From Geminicoccus roseus DSM 18922 (GTDB lineage: Bacteria; Pseudomonadota; Alphaproteobacteria; Geminicoccales; Geminicoccaceae): a stretch of DNA of 64,000 nucleotides. Where the stretch lies: positions 3,186,196-3,250,195 of the forward strand of contig NZ_KE386572.1 in the NCBI RefSeq assembly GCF_000427665.1, given 5' to 3'. Positions within the stretch are counted from its first letter, which is position 1. Every line of letters begins with the position of its first letter. The notes under the pieces were generated by a model. That model did not search any database. It worked only from the letters and a program-made list of their open reading frames with translations, and was not told where the DNA came from. Position numbers and translations under genes: made by a program. This document shows positions 16,412 through 24,773 of this stretch, one piece after another.

Positions 16412-17299
16412 TCATCCCCAGGCAGCGCCTTCCAGGGCGTCGAGCGGCATCTTCAGGTAGCGCCGGCCATTGCTTTCCGGCTCGGGCAGCCGCCCGGCGC
16501 GGATGTTCACCTGCAGGGCGTGCAGGATCAGCCGGGGCATCGGCAGGGTGCGGTCGCGGGCCTGGCGCAGGGCGACGAACTCGGCCTCGGACTTGCCGGC
16601 AAGATGGGCGTTTTCCCGCTTCTGGGCGCCGATCGAGCTTTCCCAGCAGGGCTGGCGCCCCTCCGGACGGTAGTCGTGCCCGGTGAACAGGCGGGTATGC
16701 TCCGGCAGGGCCAGGATCGCCTGGATCGACTGCCAGAGCTGGGTGGCGCTGCCGCCAGGGAAGTCGGTGCGGGCGGTGCCGCTGTCCGGCATGAACAGCG
16801 TGTCGTGGATGAAGGCGGCGTCGCCGACGACATAGGTGATCGACGCCAGCGTATGGCCCGGCGAGAACATCACCCGCGCCTCCAGGCCGCCGATCCGGAA
16901 CCGGTCGCCGTCGGCGAACAGGCGGTCCCATTGCGAGCCGTCCGCCGGGAAGTCCGGCCAGTGGTAGATGTCCTTCCACAGGCGCTGCACCGCCACGACC
17001 TGCTCGCCGATGGCGGTCGGCGCCCCGGTCCGGTCCTTCAGGTAGCCGGCGGCGGAGAAGTGGTCGGCATGGGGGTGGGTGTCCAGGATCCAGGCGACCG
17101 TCCATCCCCGCTCCGCGACATAGGCCAGGAGCCGATCGGCATTGCCGGTGCCGGTGGCGCCGGACTTTTCCTCGAAGTCGAGCACCGGGTCGATGATCGC
17201 GCAGGCACGGGCCTCCGGATCGCCGACCACGTATTGGACGCTGCCGGTCCTGGGATCAAAGAAGCCTTGCACGTCCGGACGGCGGGTCGAACTGGCCAT
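16412..17299 (-). CDS. blh: Persulfide dioxygenase / beta-lactamase-like hydrolase (Blh, ETHE1-like)
   Basis: A 295-aa metallo-beta-lactamase-fold protein. It has THPHADHFSAAGYLKDRTG (HxHxDH metal ligands), FSPGHTLASITYVVGD, FIHDTLFMPDSGTARTDFPGGS and FTGHDYRPEGRQ, all typical of the ETHE1/Blh group that oxidises glutathione persulfide to sulfite. The start at 17299 (MASSTRRPDVQGFFD) follows GGAAGAG; the longer frame runs into the AT-rich promoter. It is the first gene of the bigR-type operon. DUF442 or rhodanese domains are absent. Confidence 0.88.
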   Translation of the reverse strand: MASSTRRPDVQGFFDPRTGSVQYVVGDPEARACAIIDPVLDFEEKSGATGTGNADRLLAYVAERGWTVAWILDTHPHADHFSAAGYLKDRTGAPTAIGEQVVAVQRLWKDIYHWPDFPADGSQWDRLFADGDRFRIGGLEARVMFSPGHTLASITYVVGDAAFIHDTLFMPDSGTARTDFPGGSATQLWQSIQAILALPEHTRLFTGHDYRPEGRQPCWESSIGAQKRENAHLAGKSEAEFVALRQARDRTLPMPRLILHALQVNIRAGRLPEPESNGRRYLKMPLDALEGAAWG

Positions 17300-17333
17300 G
17301 ACGGTCTCTTCCCATGTGCTTCGCCTGGATATC

Positions 17334-17354
17334 ATATATTTAAGTATAATATAT
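17334..17354 (-). promoter_or_regulatory. AT-rich inverted repeat, candidate SqrR/BigR operator and promoter
   Basis: ATATATT and AATATAT form 7-base arms separated by TAAGTAT, 35 bases upstream of the dioxygenase start, in an almost pure A/T run inside very GC-rich DNA. BigR is known to bind AT-rich palindromes over the -10 region of its own operon, and this site fits in place and composition. Binding is not shown. Confidence 0.7.
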
Positions 17355-17581
17355 AATGTCAAGAGGACGGCGCGGCGAACGGTCCAGAGAAGAGCGTCCC
17401 GGCAGCACAGCAGGGGGAGCCGGCATCAAGGATCGCCTTTGCGCACGATCCAGGCCGCCGGGCGCCTGATCAGGCTGGCGCAGAAACGACTGGCGCCCGT
17501 CGCGGCCAGCGAGAGGGACGAGCCGATGCTGGCACCGACCGTGCCGACCGCCTCCTGGTTGTTGCCCTCCGGCGGATCCGC

Positions 17582-18001
17582 CTACTTGCGGACGACGAGA
17601 TGGCCGACGAGCGTGACGATCAGGGAGACGTGCTTGGTCGGGTCCGGCGCGAAGATCCGGGCGGTGGGCTGGGCGCCCTGATCGAAGTGGATCGTCACCG
17701 GCGCCGCCAGATAACCCAGGTCGGGATGGGATTTCGGGACGAAGTAGGTGACGCCGTTGTTCTCCAGGACGATTTGGTCGGCGACATCGCCCAGCTGCGC
17801 GGAAACGCTGGTGACGACCAGCCGCCTCTGGGCCGGCACCGGCGGAAAGTTCAGGATGCATTGCCGGTTCTGGCAGGTGGCGGAATCGCCGATGCTCGCC
17901 GTGGCCTGGTAAGGCTCCAGTGCTCCAGCCGGCCCGGCGAGCCCGCAGAACGGCATGGCGAACAAAGCCAGGATGAAGACGCGCACCGCACGAATGTTCA
18001 T
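17582..18001 (-). CDS. Secreted hypothetical protein, reading frame continues past a TAG
   Basis: A 139-aa protein with a Sec signal (MNIRAVRVFILALFAMPFCG..., cut near ...AGALE). A beta-rich domain with two close cysteines follows (SATCQNRQCILNF). I recognise no family. The ATG at 18001 is preferred over one at 18010 because AGGATGG precedes it at the right distance. After the TAG at 17582-17584 the same frame stays open for 51 more codons to a TGA at 17426. Nearly all of those codons end in G or C (EGNNQEAVGTVGASIGSS...), so a longer ancestral protein broken by an amber codon is likely. Confidence 0.6.
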   Translation of the reverse strand: MNIRAVRVFILALFAMPFCGLAGPAGALEPYQATASIGDSATCQNRQCILNFPPVPAQRRLVVTSVSAQLGDVADQIVLENNGVTYFVPKSHPDLGYLAAPVTIHFDQGAQPTARIFAPDPTKHVSLIVTLVGHLVVRK

Positions 18002-18487
18002 CACAACCATCCTTGATCAAGTATGCGCCGCGCATCTCCGCGGACATCGCGGTGACGGCGATGGCAGGCTGGCATCTTACCATGACTGGCACCGTGGCAG
18101 CAAAGCCCGAGTATTGGTTGCCATGGTATCTAGTAGCCGAACGAGTACGGAATGCTGCCGCCGGCGGCCTGACAGGTCGCCATGCTTGCGGTTCCCGCCG
18201 GTACATCCTGGTCAGCACCTTCTCCTCCGATGATGAACCGCGACCGGTCTCGCCCAGATGGAAGCTGTGCCTCCAGCTAACTTCCGCTAGCCCACCCTGC
18301 GACGTCCGATGGTCGGGCGAGAAACGGGAACATCTGAAGCGCAATCAATCGCACTTTGGTAGAATAGTTGCTGATCTATCGTTGCGTAGGCCGTCGGACA
18401 AAATTAAAAAGGTGCGATGACAATGTGTCGATCGTACGTTAGATCGCGGATCATTAGTGATGGTAGTAGTTTTACTTGTCGGTGTAA
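18002..18487. other. Intergenic region with mixed composition, no supported gene
   Basis: The left edge carries the ribosome binding site and promoter of the secreted hypothetical protein. The rest (to about 18480) is AT-richer, with GATCG-type short words, and contains no frame with consistent coding character. It may hold the promoter of the plus-strand fragment that follows. Confidence 0.45.
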
Positions 18488-18994
18488 ATGCCGATTGCGC
18501 CGTTGTGCATCATGGCGATCAAGAGACATGGAAGGATCATGCCATGCGTCCCGTACCACATGGCACACTCATCGCGCACCTGGCCGGTGCGTCAGCAAAT
18601 GGGAGGGGGAAGGCGATACCGAGAGCGATGTCGCCGTCCTGCACTCCATAGCAACAAGTTCCGGTTCAAGGACGGGCCGATCCCCAAGTCCCACTTCGCC
18701 CGGCTGTACGACGATGCCTGGCAGAAGTCGCGCAAGCGGATCTTCGCCGGTTTCGGGCCAGCAAACCCCTCCGGCGCCGGCTCGGGCGAATATCATGGGA
18801 GCCGCACGAGGGTGGGCGACTTCCTGGACGATCACCACCGGGTGAAGGCAGGTCCCAACAGCAGGATCTGCAAAGGCGACAATGGCGACCCCGCCTTCCT
18901 CCAGGCCGCGCCGCGCACCTCCCGGTCGTGGTCGGCCTTGCCGCCTGCCCACGACAACAAGTTCGACAAGAACTTCCAGATCTGCTTTGACTGA
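18488..18994 (+). pseudogene. Hypothetical protein or gene remnant with coding-like C-terminal half
   Basis: The frame gives 168 aa. Codons up to about 18650 look random. From 18654 onward third positions are almost all G/C (NKFRFKDGPIPKSHFARLYDD...), which marks a true or recently true gene. Near the end RICKGDNGDPAF resembles the GDSGGP motif around the catalytic Ser of trypsin-like proteases, with Ser replaced by Asn and a Gly lost. That likeness is short and may be chance. No ribosome site supports the start at 18488. A decayed 3' fragment is the best reading. Confidence 0.4.
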
Positions 18995-19068
18995 CACTGG
19001 CCGATCCTGCCGGGGCATCCCCCGCCGGATGCCGGTCGACGGTGGGCAGGGCTCGACAACAGGTGGTT

Positions 19069-19758
19069 CTAGACCGCCACCAGCCGGCGGACCTCGTCCG
19101 GGTCGATCTCGGCGGCGGCGCCTTCCAGGACGATGCGGCCCCGGTCCATCACCAGGATCCGGTCAGCATGCCGGAAGGCGAAATCCAGATATTGCTCGAC
19201 CAGCAGGATCGCCATCCTGCCGGTCCTGGCCAGTGCGGAGACAACCTCGCCGATCTGGTCGACGATGTTCGGCTGGATGCCTTCGGTGGGCTCGTCCAGG
19301 AGCAGGACCGAGGGGTCCGTCACCAGCGCCCGGGCGATCGCCAGCTGTTGCTGCTGGCCGCCGGACAAGTCGCCGCCCTTGCGGTGCAGCATCTGGCGGA
19401 GCACCGGGAACAGCTCGTAGAGCTGCTCGTCGATCTGGCTGGCGCGCCTGGTGGCGAACCCGGTCTGCAGGTTCTCTTCCACGGTCAGGCGCGGGAACAC
19501 CTCGCGGCCCTGCGGGACCAGGGCGACCCCGGCGCGGGCGCGGCCATGGGTCGGGAGCCGGGCCAGGTCCTGGCCGTCCAGGGTTACCGTGCCGGCCTTG
19601 ATCGGCAGCTGGCCGGCAATCGCGCGGAGCAGCGAGGTCTTGCCGACGCCGTTGCGGCCGAGCAGGCAGGTGACCTCGCCTTTGGTCAGGGACAGCGACA
19701 CGCCGCGCAGCGCGATCGAGGCGCCGTAGGCGAGATGGAGGTCGTCGACCGCAAGCAT
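19069..19758 (-). CDS. urtE: Urea ABC transporter ATP-binding protein UrtE
   Basis: A 229-aa ATPase. Walker A is GRNGVGKTSLLRAI, the signature is LSGGQQQQLAIARAL, Walker B is LLLDEPTEGIQPNIVDQIG, with an EQYLDFAFRHADR switch region, all typical of UrtE/LivF. It is the last gene of the operon; its ATG overlaps the urtD stop (ATGA). It ends in TAG at the normal length of the family, which shows that TAG is a working stop codon here. Confidence 0.93.
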   Translation of the reverse strand: MLAVDDLHLAYGASIALRGVSLSLTKGEVTCLLGRNGVGKTSLLRAIAGQLPIKAGTVTLDGQDLARLPTHGRARAGVALVPQGREVFPRLTVEENLQTGFATRRASQIDEQLYELFPVLRQMLHRKGGDLSGGQQQQLAIARALVTDPSVLLLDEPTEGIQPNIVDQIGEVVSALARTGRMAILLVEQYLDFAFRHADRILVMDRGRIVLEGAAAEIDPDEVRRLVAV

Positions 19759-20522
19759 CAGGAGCGTCCCAGATAGACGTCGACCACGGTGGGATCGGCG
19801 CGGACCATGGCCACGCTGCCCTCGGCCAGGACCCGGCCCTCGTGCAGCACGGTGGTCTTGGCGCCCAGGCTCTCCACGAAATGCATGTCGTGCTCCACCA
19901 CCACCACGGTGTGCTGGCCCTTGAGCCGCAGGATCAGCGCGGCCGTTTTCTCGGTGTCGGCATCGGTCATCCCCGCGACCGGCTCGTCCAGGAGGATCAG
20001 CTTGGGGTCCTGGATCAGCAGCATGCCGATCTCCAGCCACTGCTTCTCGCCGTGGCTGAGCGCGCCCGCGACGACGTCGCGCCGCTCGCCGAGCCCCGTG
20101 GTCTCCAGGATGGCGTCGATCCGCTCGCGGGTCTCCGCCTTGGTGCGCATGGCGAGGAGGGTGCCGAGCTTCTGGCCGCCCAGGCTCGCCAGTTCCAGGT
20201 TGTCCCGCACCGTCAGCGCCTCGAACACGGTAGGTTTTTGGAACTTGCGGCCGATGCCGAGCCTGGCGATCTCCTCCTCGGCCTTGCGGGTCAGGTCGAC
20301 CGAACCCTCGTAGAGGGCGGTGCCGGCGGTCGGCCTGGTCTTGCCGGTGATCACGTCCATCATGGTGGTCTTGCCGGCGCCGTTCGGGCCGATGATGGTG
20401 CGCAGCTCGCCCTTGGCCAAATAGAGCGACAGGCTGTTCAGCGCCTTGAACCCGTCGAAGTCGACGGTGACGCCGTCCAGGTAGAGCAGGGTGTCGGCGG
20501 GCAGGACGTCAGGCGCCGGCAT
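19758..20522 (-). CDS. urtD: Urea ABC transporter ATP-binding protein UrtD
   Basis: A 254-aa ATPase. Walker A is GPNGAGKTTMMDVITGKTRP and Walker B is LILLDEPVAGMTDADTE. UrtD has the diverged signature LSHGEKQWLEIGMLL, seen here, in place of LSGGQ. FDGFKALNSLSLYL lies at the N-terminus. The gene overlaps urtC by 14 bases. With UrtE it drives urea import. Confidence 0.93.
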   Translation of the reverse strand: MPAPDVLPADTLLYLDGVTVDFDGFKALNSLSLYLAKGELRTIIGPNGAGKTTMMDVITGKTRPTAGTALYEGSVDLTRKAEEEIARLGIGRKFQKPTVFEALTVRDNLELASLGGQKLGTLLAMRTKAETRERIDAILETTGLGERRDVVAGALSHGEKQWLEIGMLLIQDPKLILLDEPVAGMTDADTEKTAALILRLKGQHTVVVVEHDMHFVESLGAKTTVLHEGRVLAEGSVAMVRADPTVVDVYLGRS

Positions 20523-21657
20523 GTTCAGGCTCCAGCTTCTCGACGACGGGGGCGGGCCGGGCCCGGCGCAGGCGGAGATCGGCCAGGGTGCCGATCACGC
20601 CCTTGGGCAGGAACAGGGTGACCGCGACGAACAAAGCACCCAGGCCGAACAGCCAGAGTTCCGGAAACAGGCCGGTGAACCAGGACTTGGCGCCATTGAC
20701 GATGAACGCGCCGAGCGGTGCGCCGATCAGGGTGCCGCGGCCGCCCACTGCCACCCAGATCGCGATCTCGATCGAGTTGGCCGGTGAGAACTCCGAGGGA
20801 TTGATGATGCCGACCTGCGGCACGTAGAGGGCACCGGCCACGCCGGCCATCATCGCGGACAGGGTCCACACGAACAGCTTCGCCGCCAGCACCCGGTGCC
20901 CCAGGAAGCGGGCGCGGGACTCTGCGTCGCGGATCGCGATCAGGAGGCGGCCGAGCGGCGCATCGGCGATCCGGATCGACAGCCACAGGCCGGCTCCCAG
21001 GGCCAGCACGGAGGCGATGTAGAGGCCGATCCGGGTTTCCATCGCCTGCAGCGGGTAGCCCAGGATGTCCTTGAAGTCGGTCAGGCCGTTGTTGCCGCCA
21101 AAACCCATGTCGTTGCGGAAGAAGGCCAGCATCAGGGCGTAGGTCATCGCCTGGCTGATAATCGACAGGTAGACGCCGGTGATCCGCGAGCGGAAGGCGA
21201 ACCAGCCGAACACGAAGGCCAGGATGCCCGGCGCCAGGGCGACCATGAGCAGGGCGAACGGGAACTGGTCGAAGCCCTGCCAGTACCAGGGAAGCTCCGG
21301 CCAGTTCAGGAACACCATGAAGTCCGGCAGGTCCGGGTTGCCGTACACCCCCCGGTCGCCGATCTGGCGCATCAGGTACATGCCCATGGCGTAGCCACCC
21401 AGCGCGAAGAACGCGCCGTGGCCCAGCGAGAGCACCCCGGCCAGGCCCCAGACCAGGTCCAGGGACAGGGCCAAGAGGGCGTAGCAGACATATTTGCCGA
21501 TCAGCGGCACGGCGTGGTCCGGCAGGTGCAGGGCCGAGCCCGGCGGCACCCACAGGTTCAGCACCGGCACGATCAGCAGCAGGAGCGCCAGGACCGCGAA
21601 CATGGCGATCCGCCCGGCAGGGCCCAGCAACGTGGTGCGGTCGTTCACGGCGCTCAT
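20509..21657 (-). CDS. urtC: Urea ABC transporter permease UrtC
   Basis: A 382-aa LivM-type permease with about nine or ten membrane helices. It has the family stretches ALSLDLVWGLAGVLSLGHGAFFALGGYAMGMYLM and RDAESRARFLGHRVLAAKLFVWTLSAMMAG. Length fits UrtC. The start overlaps the urtB stop. It forms the heteromeric channel with UrtB. Confidence 0.93.
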   Translation of the reverse strand: MSAVNDRTTLLGPAGRIAMFAVLALLLLIVPVLNLWVPPGSALHLPDHAVPLIGKYVCYALLALSLDLVWGLAGVLSLGHGAFFALGGYAMGMYLMRQIGDRGVYGNPDLPDFMVFLNWPELPWYWQGFDQFPFALLMVALAPGILAFVFGWFAFRSRITGVYLSIISQAMTYALMLAFFRNDMGFGGNNGLTDFKDILGYPLQAMETRIGLYIASVLALGAGLWLSIRIADAPLGRLLIAIRDAESRARFLGHRVLAAKLFVWTLSAMMAGVAGALYVPQVGIINPSEFSPANSIEIAIWVAVGGRGTLIGAPLGAFIVNGAKSWFTGLFPELWLFGLGALFVAVTLFLPKGVIGTLADLRLRRARPAPVVEKLEPEHAGA

Positions 21658-23249
21658 GCCTCGGCACTCCGGCCCTTGAGGACGAACAGTCCCTTCGGCC
21701 GCTTCTGGATGAACAGGATCACGATCACCAGGAGCAGCACCTTGGCCAGCACCGCGCCGGCGAACGGCTCCATCAGCTTGTTCAGCACGCCCAGGGTGAG
21801 CGCCCCCACCACGGTGCCGGCGAGCTGGCCGACCCCGCCGAACACCACGACCATGAAGCTGTCGACGATGTAGAGCGTGCCGAGGTTCGGGCTGACGTTG
21901 CCGACCTGGGACAGCGCCACGCCGCCCATGCCGGCCACCGCGGAGCCGAGCGCGAAGGTCAGCGCGTCGACCCGGGCGGTGTCGATGCCCACCGCCGCGG
22001 CCATGCGCCGGTTCTGGGTGACCGCGCGCATCTCCAGGCCGAAGCGGGAGCGCTGCAGGACGAACCAGACGATCGCCAGCACGATCAGGCTGAACAGGAT
22101 GATGACCAGCCGGTTGTAGGTGAGCGTCACCCCGGCGAACTGGAAGGCGCCGCTCATCCAGGACGGGTTGGCGACCTCCTGATTGGTCGGGCCGAACACC
22201 GAGCGGACCACCTGCTGCAGGATCAGGGACAGGCCCCAGGTGGCCAGCAGGGTCTCCAGCGGCCGGCCATACAGGAAGCGGATCACGCCGCGCTCGATCA
22301 GCATGCCAAACAGGCCGGCGACGATCGCGGCCGCCGGGATCGCGGCGATCAGGTACCAGTCGATCATCGAGGCGGGCAGGAAGCTGCGGAAGAGCTGCTG
22401 GACCACGAAGGTGGTGTAGGCGCCCAGCATCAGCATCTCGCCATGGGCCATGTTGATGACCCCTGCCACGCCGAAGGTCACGGCCAGGCCAACCGCCGCC
22501 AGCAACAGGATCGAGCCCAGCGAGACGCCCTGGTAGAGGTTCACCCCGATGTCGATCCAGAAGCGCTTGCGCTCGATGGCGGCCAGCGCCTCGTCGGCGG
22601 CCTGCTTCAGCTCGGGATCGGTCTCGGTGGCGGCATAGCCGGAAAGGAGCCCCTGCACCCGCGGGTCGAGCGCGCCGGACAGGGCCTGGATCGCCGCCAG
22701 CTTCTTGGCCGGATCGTCGCTGGACAAGGCCAGCATCGACACCCCGAAGCGCATGCGCTCGGCGACCGCCGCGTCCTCCTCCTTCGAAAGCGCCTCCTCA
22801 AGCCGGGCCAGCGCTTCCGGGGAGCGGTCGTTCGTCAGGGCGTCGACCGCCGTCAGGCGCTGGCCGGGGTCCGCGGAGGTGAGGCCGAACAGGCCGATGG
22901 CGCCGCGCAGCTGGCCACGCAGCCGGTTGTTCAGCCGGATCTTGGCGCCGTCGCTCGGCGCGGCCGGCAGCGCCTCGCCGGTCAGGGCGTCGGTGGCGGT
23001 GGGTCCGTCCACGATGACCAGGCGCCCGTCCGGGGTTTTTTCCAAAGCACCGTCGGCCAGCGCCTGCAGGATCACCAGCGCCTGCGGGTCGCCGGTCGCC
23101 GCCAGCGCGTCGATGGCGTCGGCGGTCTCGCTGAACTTTCTGGGAGAAAGTCCCGCCGACGCGTCGGACAGAGAGACGGCGAAGGCACCGCCCGTTCCCA
23201 GGGCCGACAGGAACAGGCAGATCAGCCACACACGCAGGAATTGCCGCAT
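21654..23249 (-). CDS. urtB: Urea ABC transporter permease UrtB
   Basis: A 531-codon frame. It begins with a signal-like N-terminus and an alpha-helical periplasmic region of about 220 residues (LVILQALADG, SPEALARLEEALSKEEDAAV, repeated HEAT-like helices), then a LivH-type permease from about residue 235 (GVAGVINMAHGEMLMLGAYTTFVVQ). The long N-terminal part is normal for UrtB and separates it from amino-acid permeases. An 89-base gap separates it from urtA. Confidence 0.93.
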   Translation of the reverse strand: MRQFLRVWLICLFLSALGTGGAFAVSLSDASAGLSPRKFSETADAIDALAATGDPQALVILQALADGALEKTPDGRLVIVDGPTATDALTGEALPAAPSDGAKIRLNNRLRGQLRGAIGLFGLTSADPGQRLTAVDALTNDRSPEALARLEEALSKEEDAAVAERMRFGVSMLALSSDDPAKKLAAIQALSGALDPRVQGLLSGYAATETDPELKQAADEALAAIERKRFWIDIGVNLYQGVSLGSILLLAAVGLAVTFGVAGVINMAHGEMLMLGAYTTFVVQQLFRSFLPASMIDWYLIAAIPAAAIVAGLFGMLIERGVIRFLYGRPLETLLATWGLSLILQQVVRSVFGPTNQEVANPSWMSGAFQFAGVTLTYNRLVIILFSLIVLAIVWFVLQRSRFGLEMRAVTQNRRMAAAVGIDTARVDALTFALGSAVAGMGGVALSQVGNVSPNLGTLYIVDSFMVVVFGGVGQLAGTVVGALTLGVLNKLMEPFAGAVLAKVLLLVIVILFIQKRPKGLFVLKGRSAEA

Positions 23250-23338
23250 CTCTTGATTGTCCGAGCGTCGGCGGGACGGCCTGCGCGCTCTTCCAGGGGA
23301 GGTGTCCGGAAGCGCGCGCAGGTGTCCGGGTCCGTGGG

Positions 23339-24622
23339 TCAGTAGGTCGGGGTTTCGCAGCCGCCGCAGACCCAGGGATAGGTCCAGTCCGCCGTCAGCT
23401 TGGCGCTCTCGGGAATGTAGTCCGACCAGGCATCGCCCGGGACGAGATCATCGGTCTCCCAGACGGTCTCGAACTGGCCGTCCGGCTGGATCTCGCCGAT
23501 CAGCACCGGCTTGGTGATGTGATGGTTCGGCAGCATCACCGACACGCCGCCGGTCAGGTTCGGCGCTTCCTGGCCGATGATCGCCTGGCGGACCGCGTCG
23601 ACATCGGTGGTGCCGGCCTGCTCGACCGCCTGCACCCACATCTGGAAGCCGATGTAATGCGCTTCCATCGGGTCGTTGGTGACGCGATCGGGGCTGGTGA
23701 AGGCCTGCCACTTCTCGATGAACGCCTGGTTCTCAGGCGTGTCCACCGACATGAAGTAGTTCCAGGCCGCCAGGTGCCCGACCAGCCCGCTGGTGTCGAT
23801 GCCGGACAGTTCCTCCTCGCCGACCGAGAAGGCGACCACCGGCAGGTTCTCCGCCTTGATGCCCTGGTTGCCCAGTTCCTTGTAGAACGGGACGTTGGCG
23901 TCGCCGTTGATGGTGGAGACCACCGCGGTCTGCTTGCCCTCGTTGGCGAACGCCTTCACGTTCGTCACGATGGTCTGCCAGTCGCTGTGACCGAACGGGG
24001 TGTACTCCTCCATGATGTCCTCGTCGGGGATGCCCTTCGAGTTCAGGAAGGCGCGCAGGATCTTGTTGGTGGTGCGCGGGTAGACATAGTCGGTGCCGAG
24101 CAGCACGAAGCGGGTGGCGCCGCCGCCATCCTCGCTCATCAGGTACTCGACCGCCGGGATCGCCTGCTGGTTCGGGGCAGCGCCGGTATAGAAGACGTTC
24201 TTGGAGCTTTCCTCGCCCTCGTACTGGACCGGGTAGAACAGGAGGCCGTTCAGCTCCTCGAATACCGGCAGCACCGACTTGCGGCTGACCGAGGTCCAGC
24301 AGCCGAACACCGCGGCGACCTTCTCGGCCGCGATCAGGTCGCGGGCCTTTTCCGCGAACAGCGGCCAGTCGGAGGCGGGATCGACCACCACCGCTTCCAG
24401 CTTCTTGCCGAGCAGGCCGCCCTTCTCGTTCTGCTCCTCGATCAGCATCAGCATGACGTCCTTCAGCGTGGTTTCGCTGATCGCCATGGTGCCGGACAGG
24501 GAGTGCAGGACGCCTACCTTGATCGTTTCTTCCTGGGCCAAGGCCGGCAGTCCGGCCGCGACCGTCAGCGCGGTCCCGGCGAACAGACCCAGAAGATGCC
24601 GCTTGCTGCAGCTCCAGTTCAT
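23339..24622 (-). CDS. urtA: Urea ABC transporter substrate-binding protein UrtA
   Basis: A 427-aa periplasmic receptor. Its signal peptide (MNWSCSKRHLLGLFAGTALT..., cut after ...ALAQ) is followed by IKVGVLHSLSGTMAISETTLKD. Later it has FGCWTSVSRKSVLPVFEELNGLLFYPVQYEGEE and ends with the cysteine pair of TYPWVCGGCETPTY, which is characteristic of UrtA. The ATG at 24622 follows GAGGG; the longer frame runs into the promoter. It is the first gene of the urt operon, and a sigma-54-like site lies upstream. Confidence 0.94.
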   Translation of the reverse strand: MNWSCSKRHLLGLFAGTALTVAAGLPALAQEETIKVGVLHSLSGTMAISETTLKDVMLMLIEEQNEKGGLLGKKLEAVVVDPASDWPLFAEKARDLIAAEKVAAVFGCWTSVSRKSVLPVFEELNGLLFYPVQYEGEESSKNVFYTGAAPNQQAIPAVEYLMSEDGGGATRFVLLGTDYVYPRTTNKILRAFLNSKGIPDEDIMEEYTPFGHSDWQTIVTNVKAFANEGKQTAVVSTINGDANVPFYKELGNQGIKAENLPVVAFSVGEEELSGIDTSGLVGHLAAWNYFMSVDTPENQAFIEKWQAFTSPDRVTNDPMEAHYIGFQMWVQAVEQAGTTDVDAVRQAIIGQEAPNLTGGVSVMLPNHHITKPVLIGEIQPDGQFETVWETDDLVPGDAWSDYIPESAKLTADWTYPWVCGGCETPTY

Positions 24623-24682
24623 CTGGTTGATCCCTCGAAAATTCGTTCCGTCGGCCGCAGCCGGCCGCCCCGCATCAGGAGC

Positions 24683-24698
24683 AGCAAGATGGATGCCA
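24683..24698 (-). promoter_or_regulatory. Sigma-54 (-24/-12) promoter upstream of urtA
   Basis: On the minus strand TGGCATCCATCTTGCT matches the sigma-54 consensus TGGCAC-N5-TTGCW at all but one fixed position, with the required 10 bases between GG and GC. The -12 GC lies about 62 bases before the urtA ATG. It fits NtrC-dependent urea uptake under nitrogen limitation, which is known for urt operons. The enhancer site was not identified in the 151-base gap shared with ureD. Confidence 0.65.
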
Positions 24699-24773
24699 CG
24701 ATTGCGTAACGGCCATGAAACGGGCAGCGCCGCCGATTTGCCGGGCACGGCTCAAGCACCGGTTCCTGGCGTG

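Noticed and set aside
18569-19018. A 149-codon minus-strand gene opposite the orphan fragment
   Set aside because: It is the antisense shadow of the plus-strand frame, whose third positions are the GC-rich ones.
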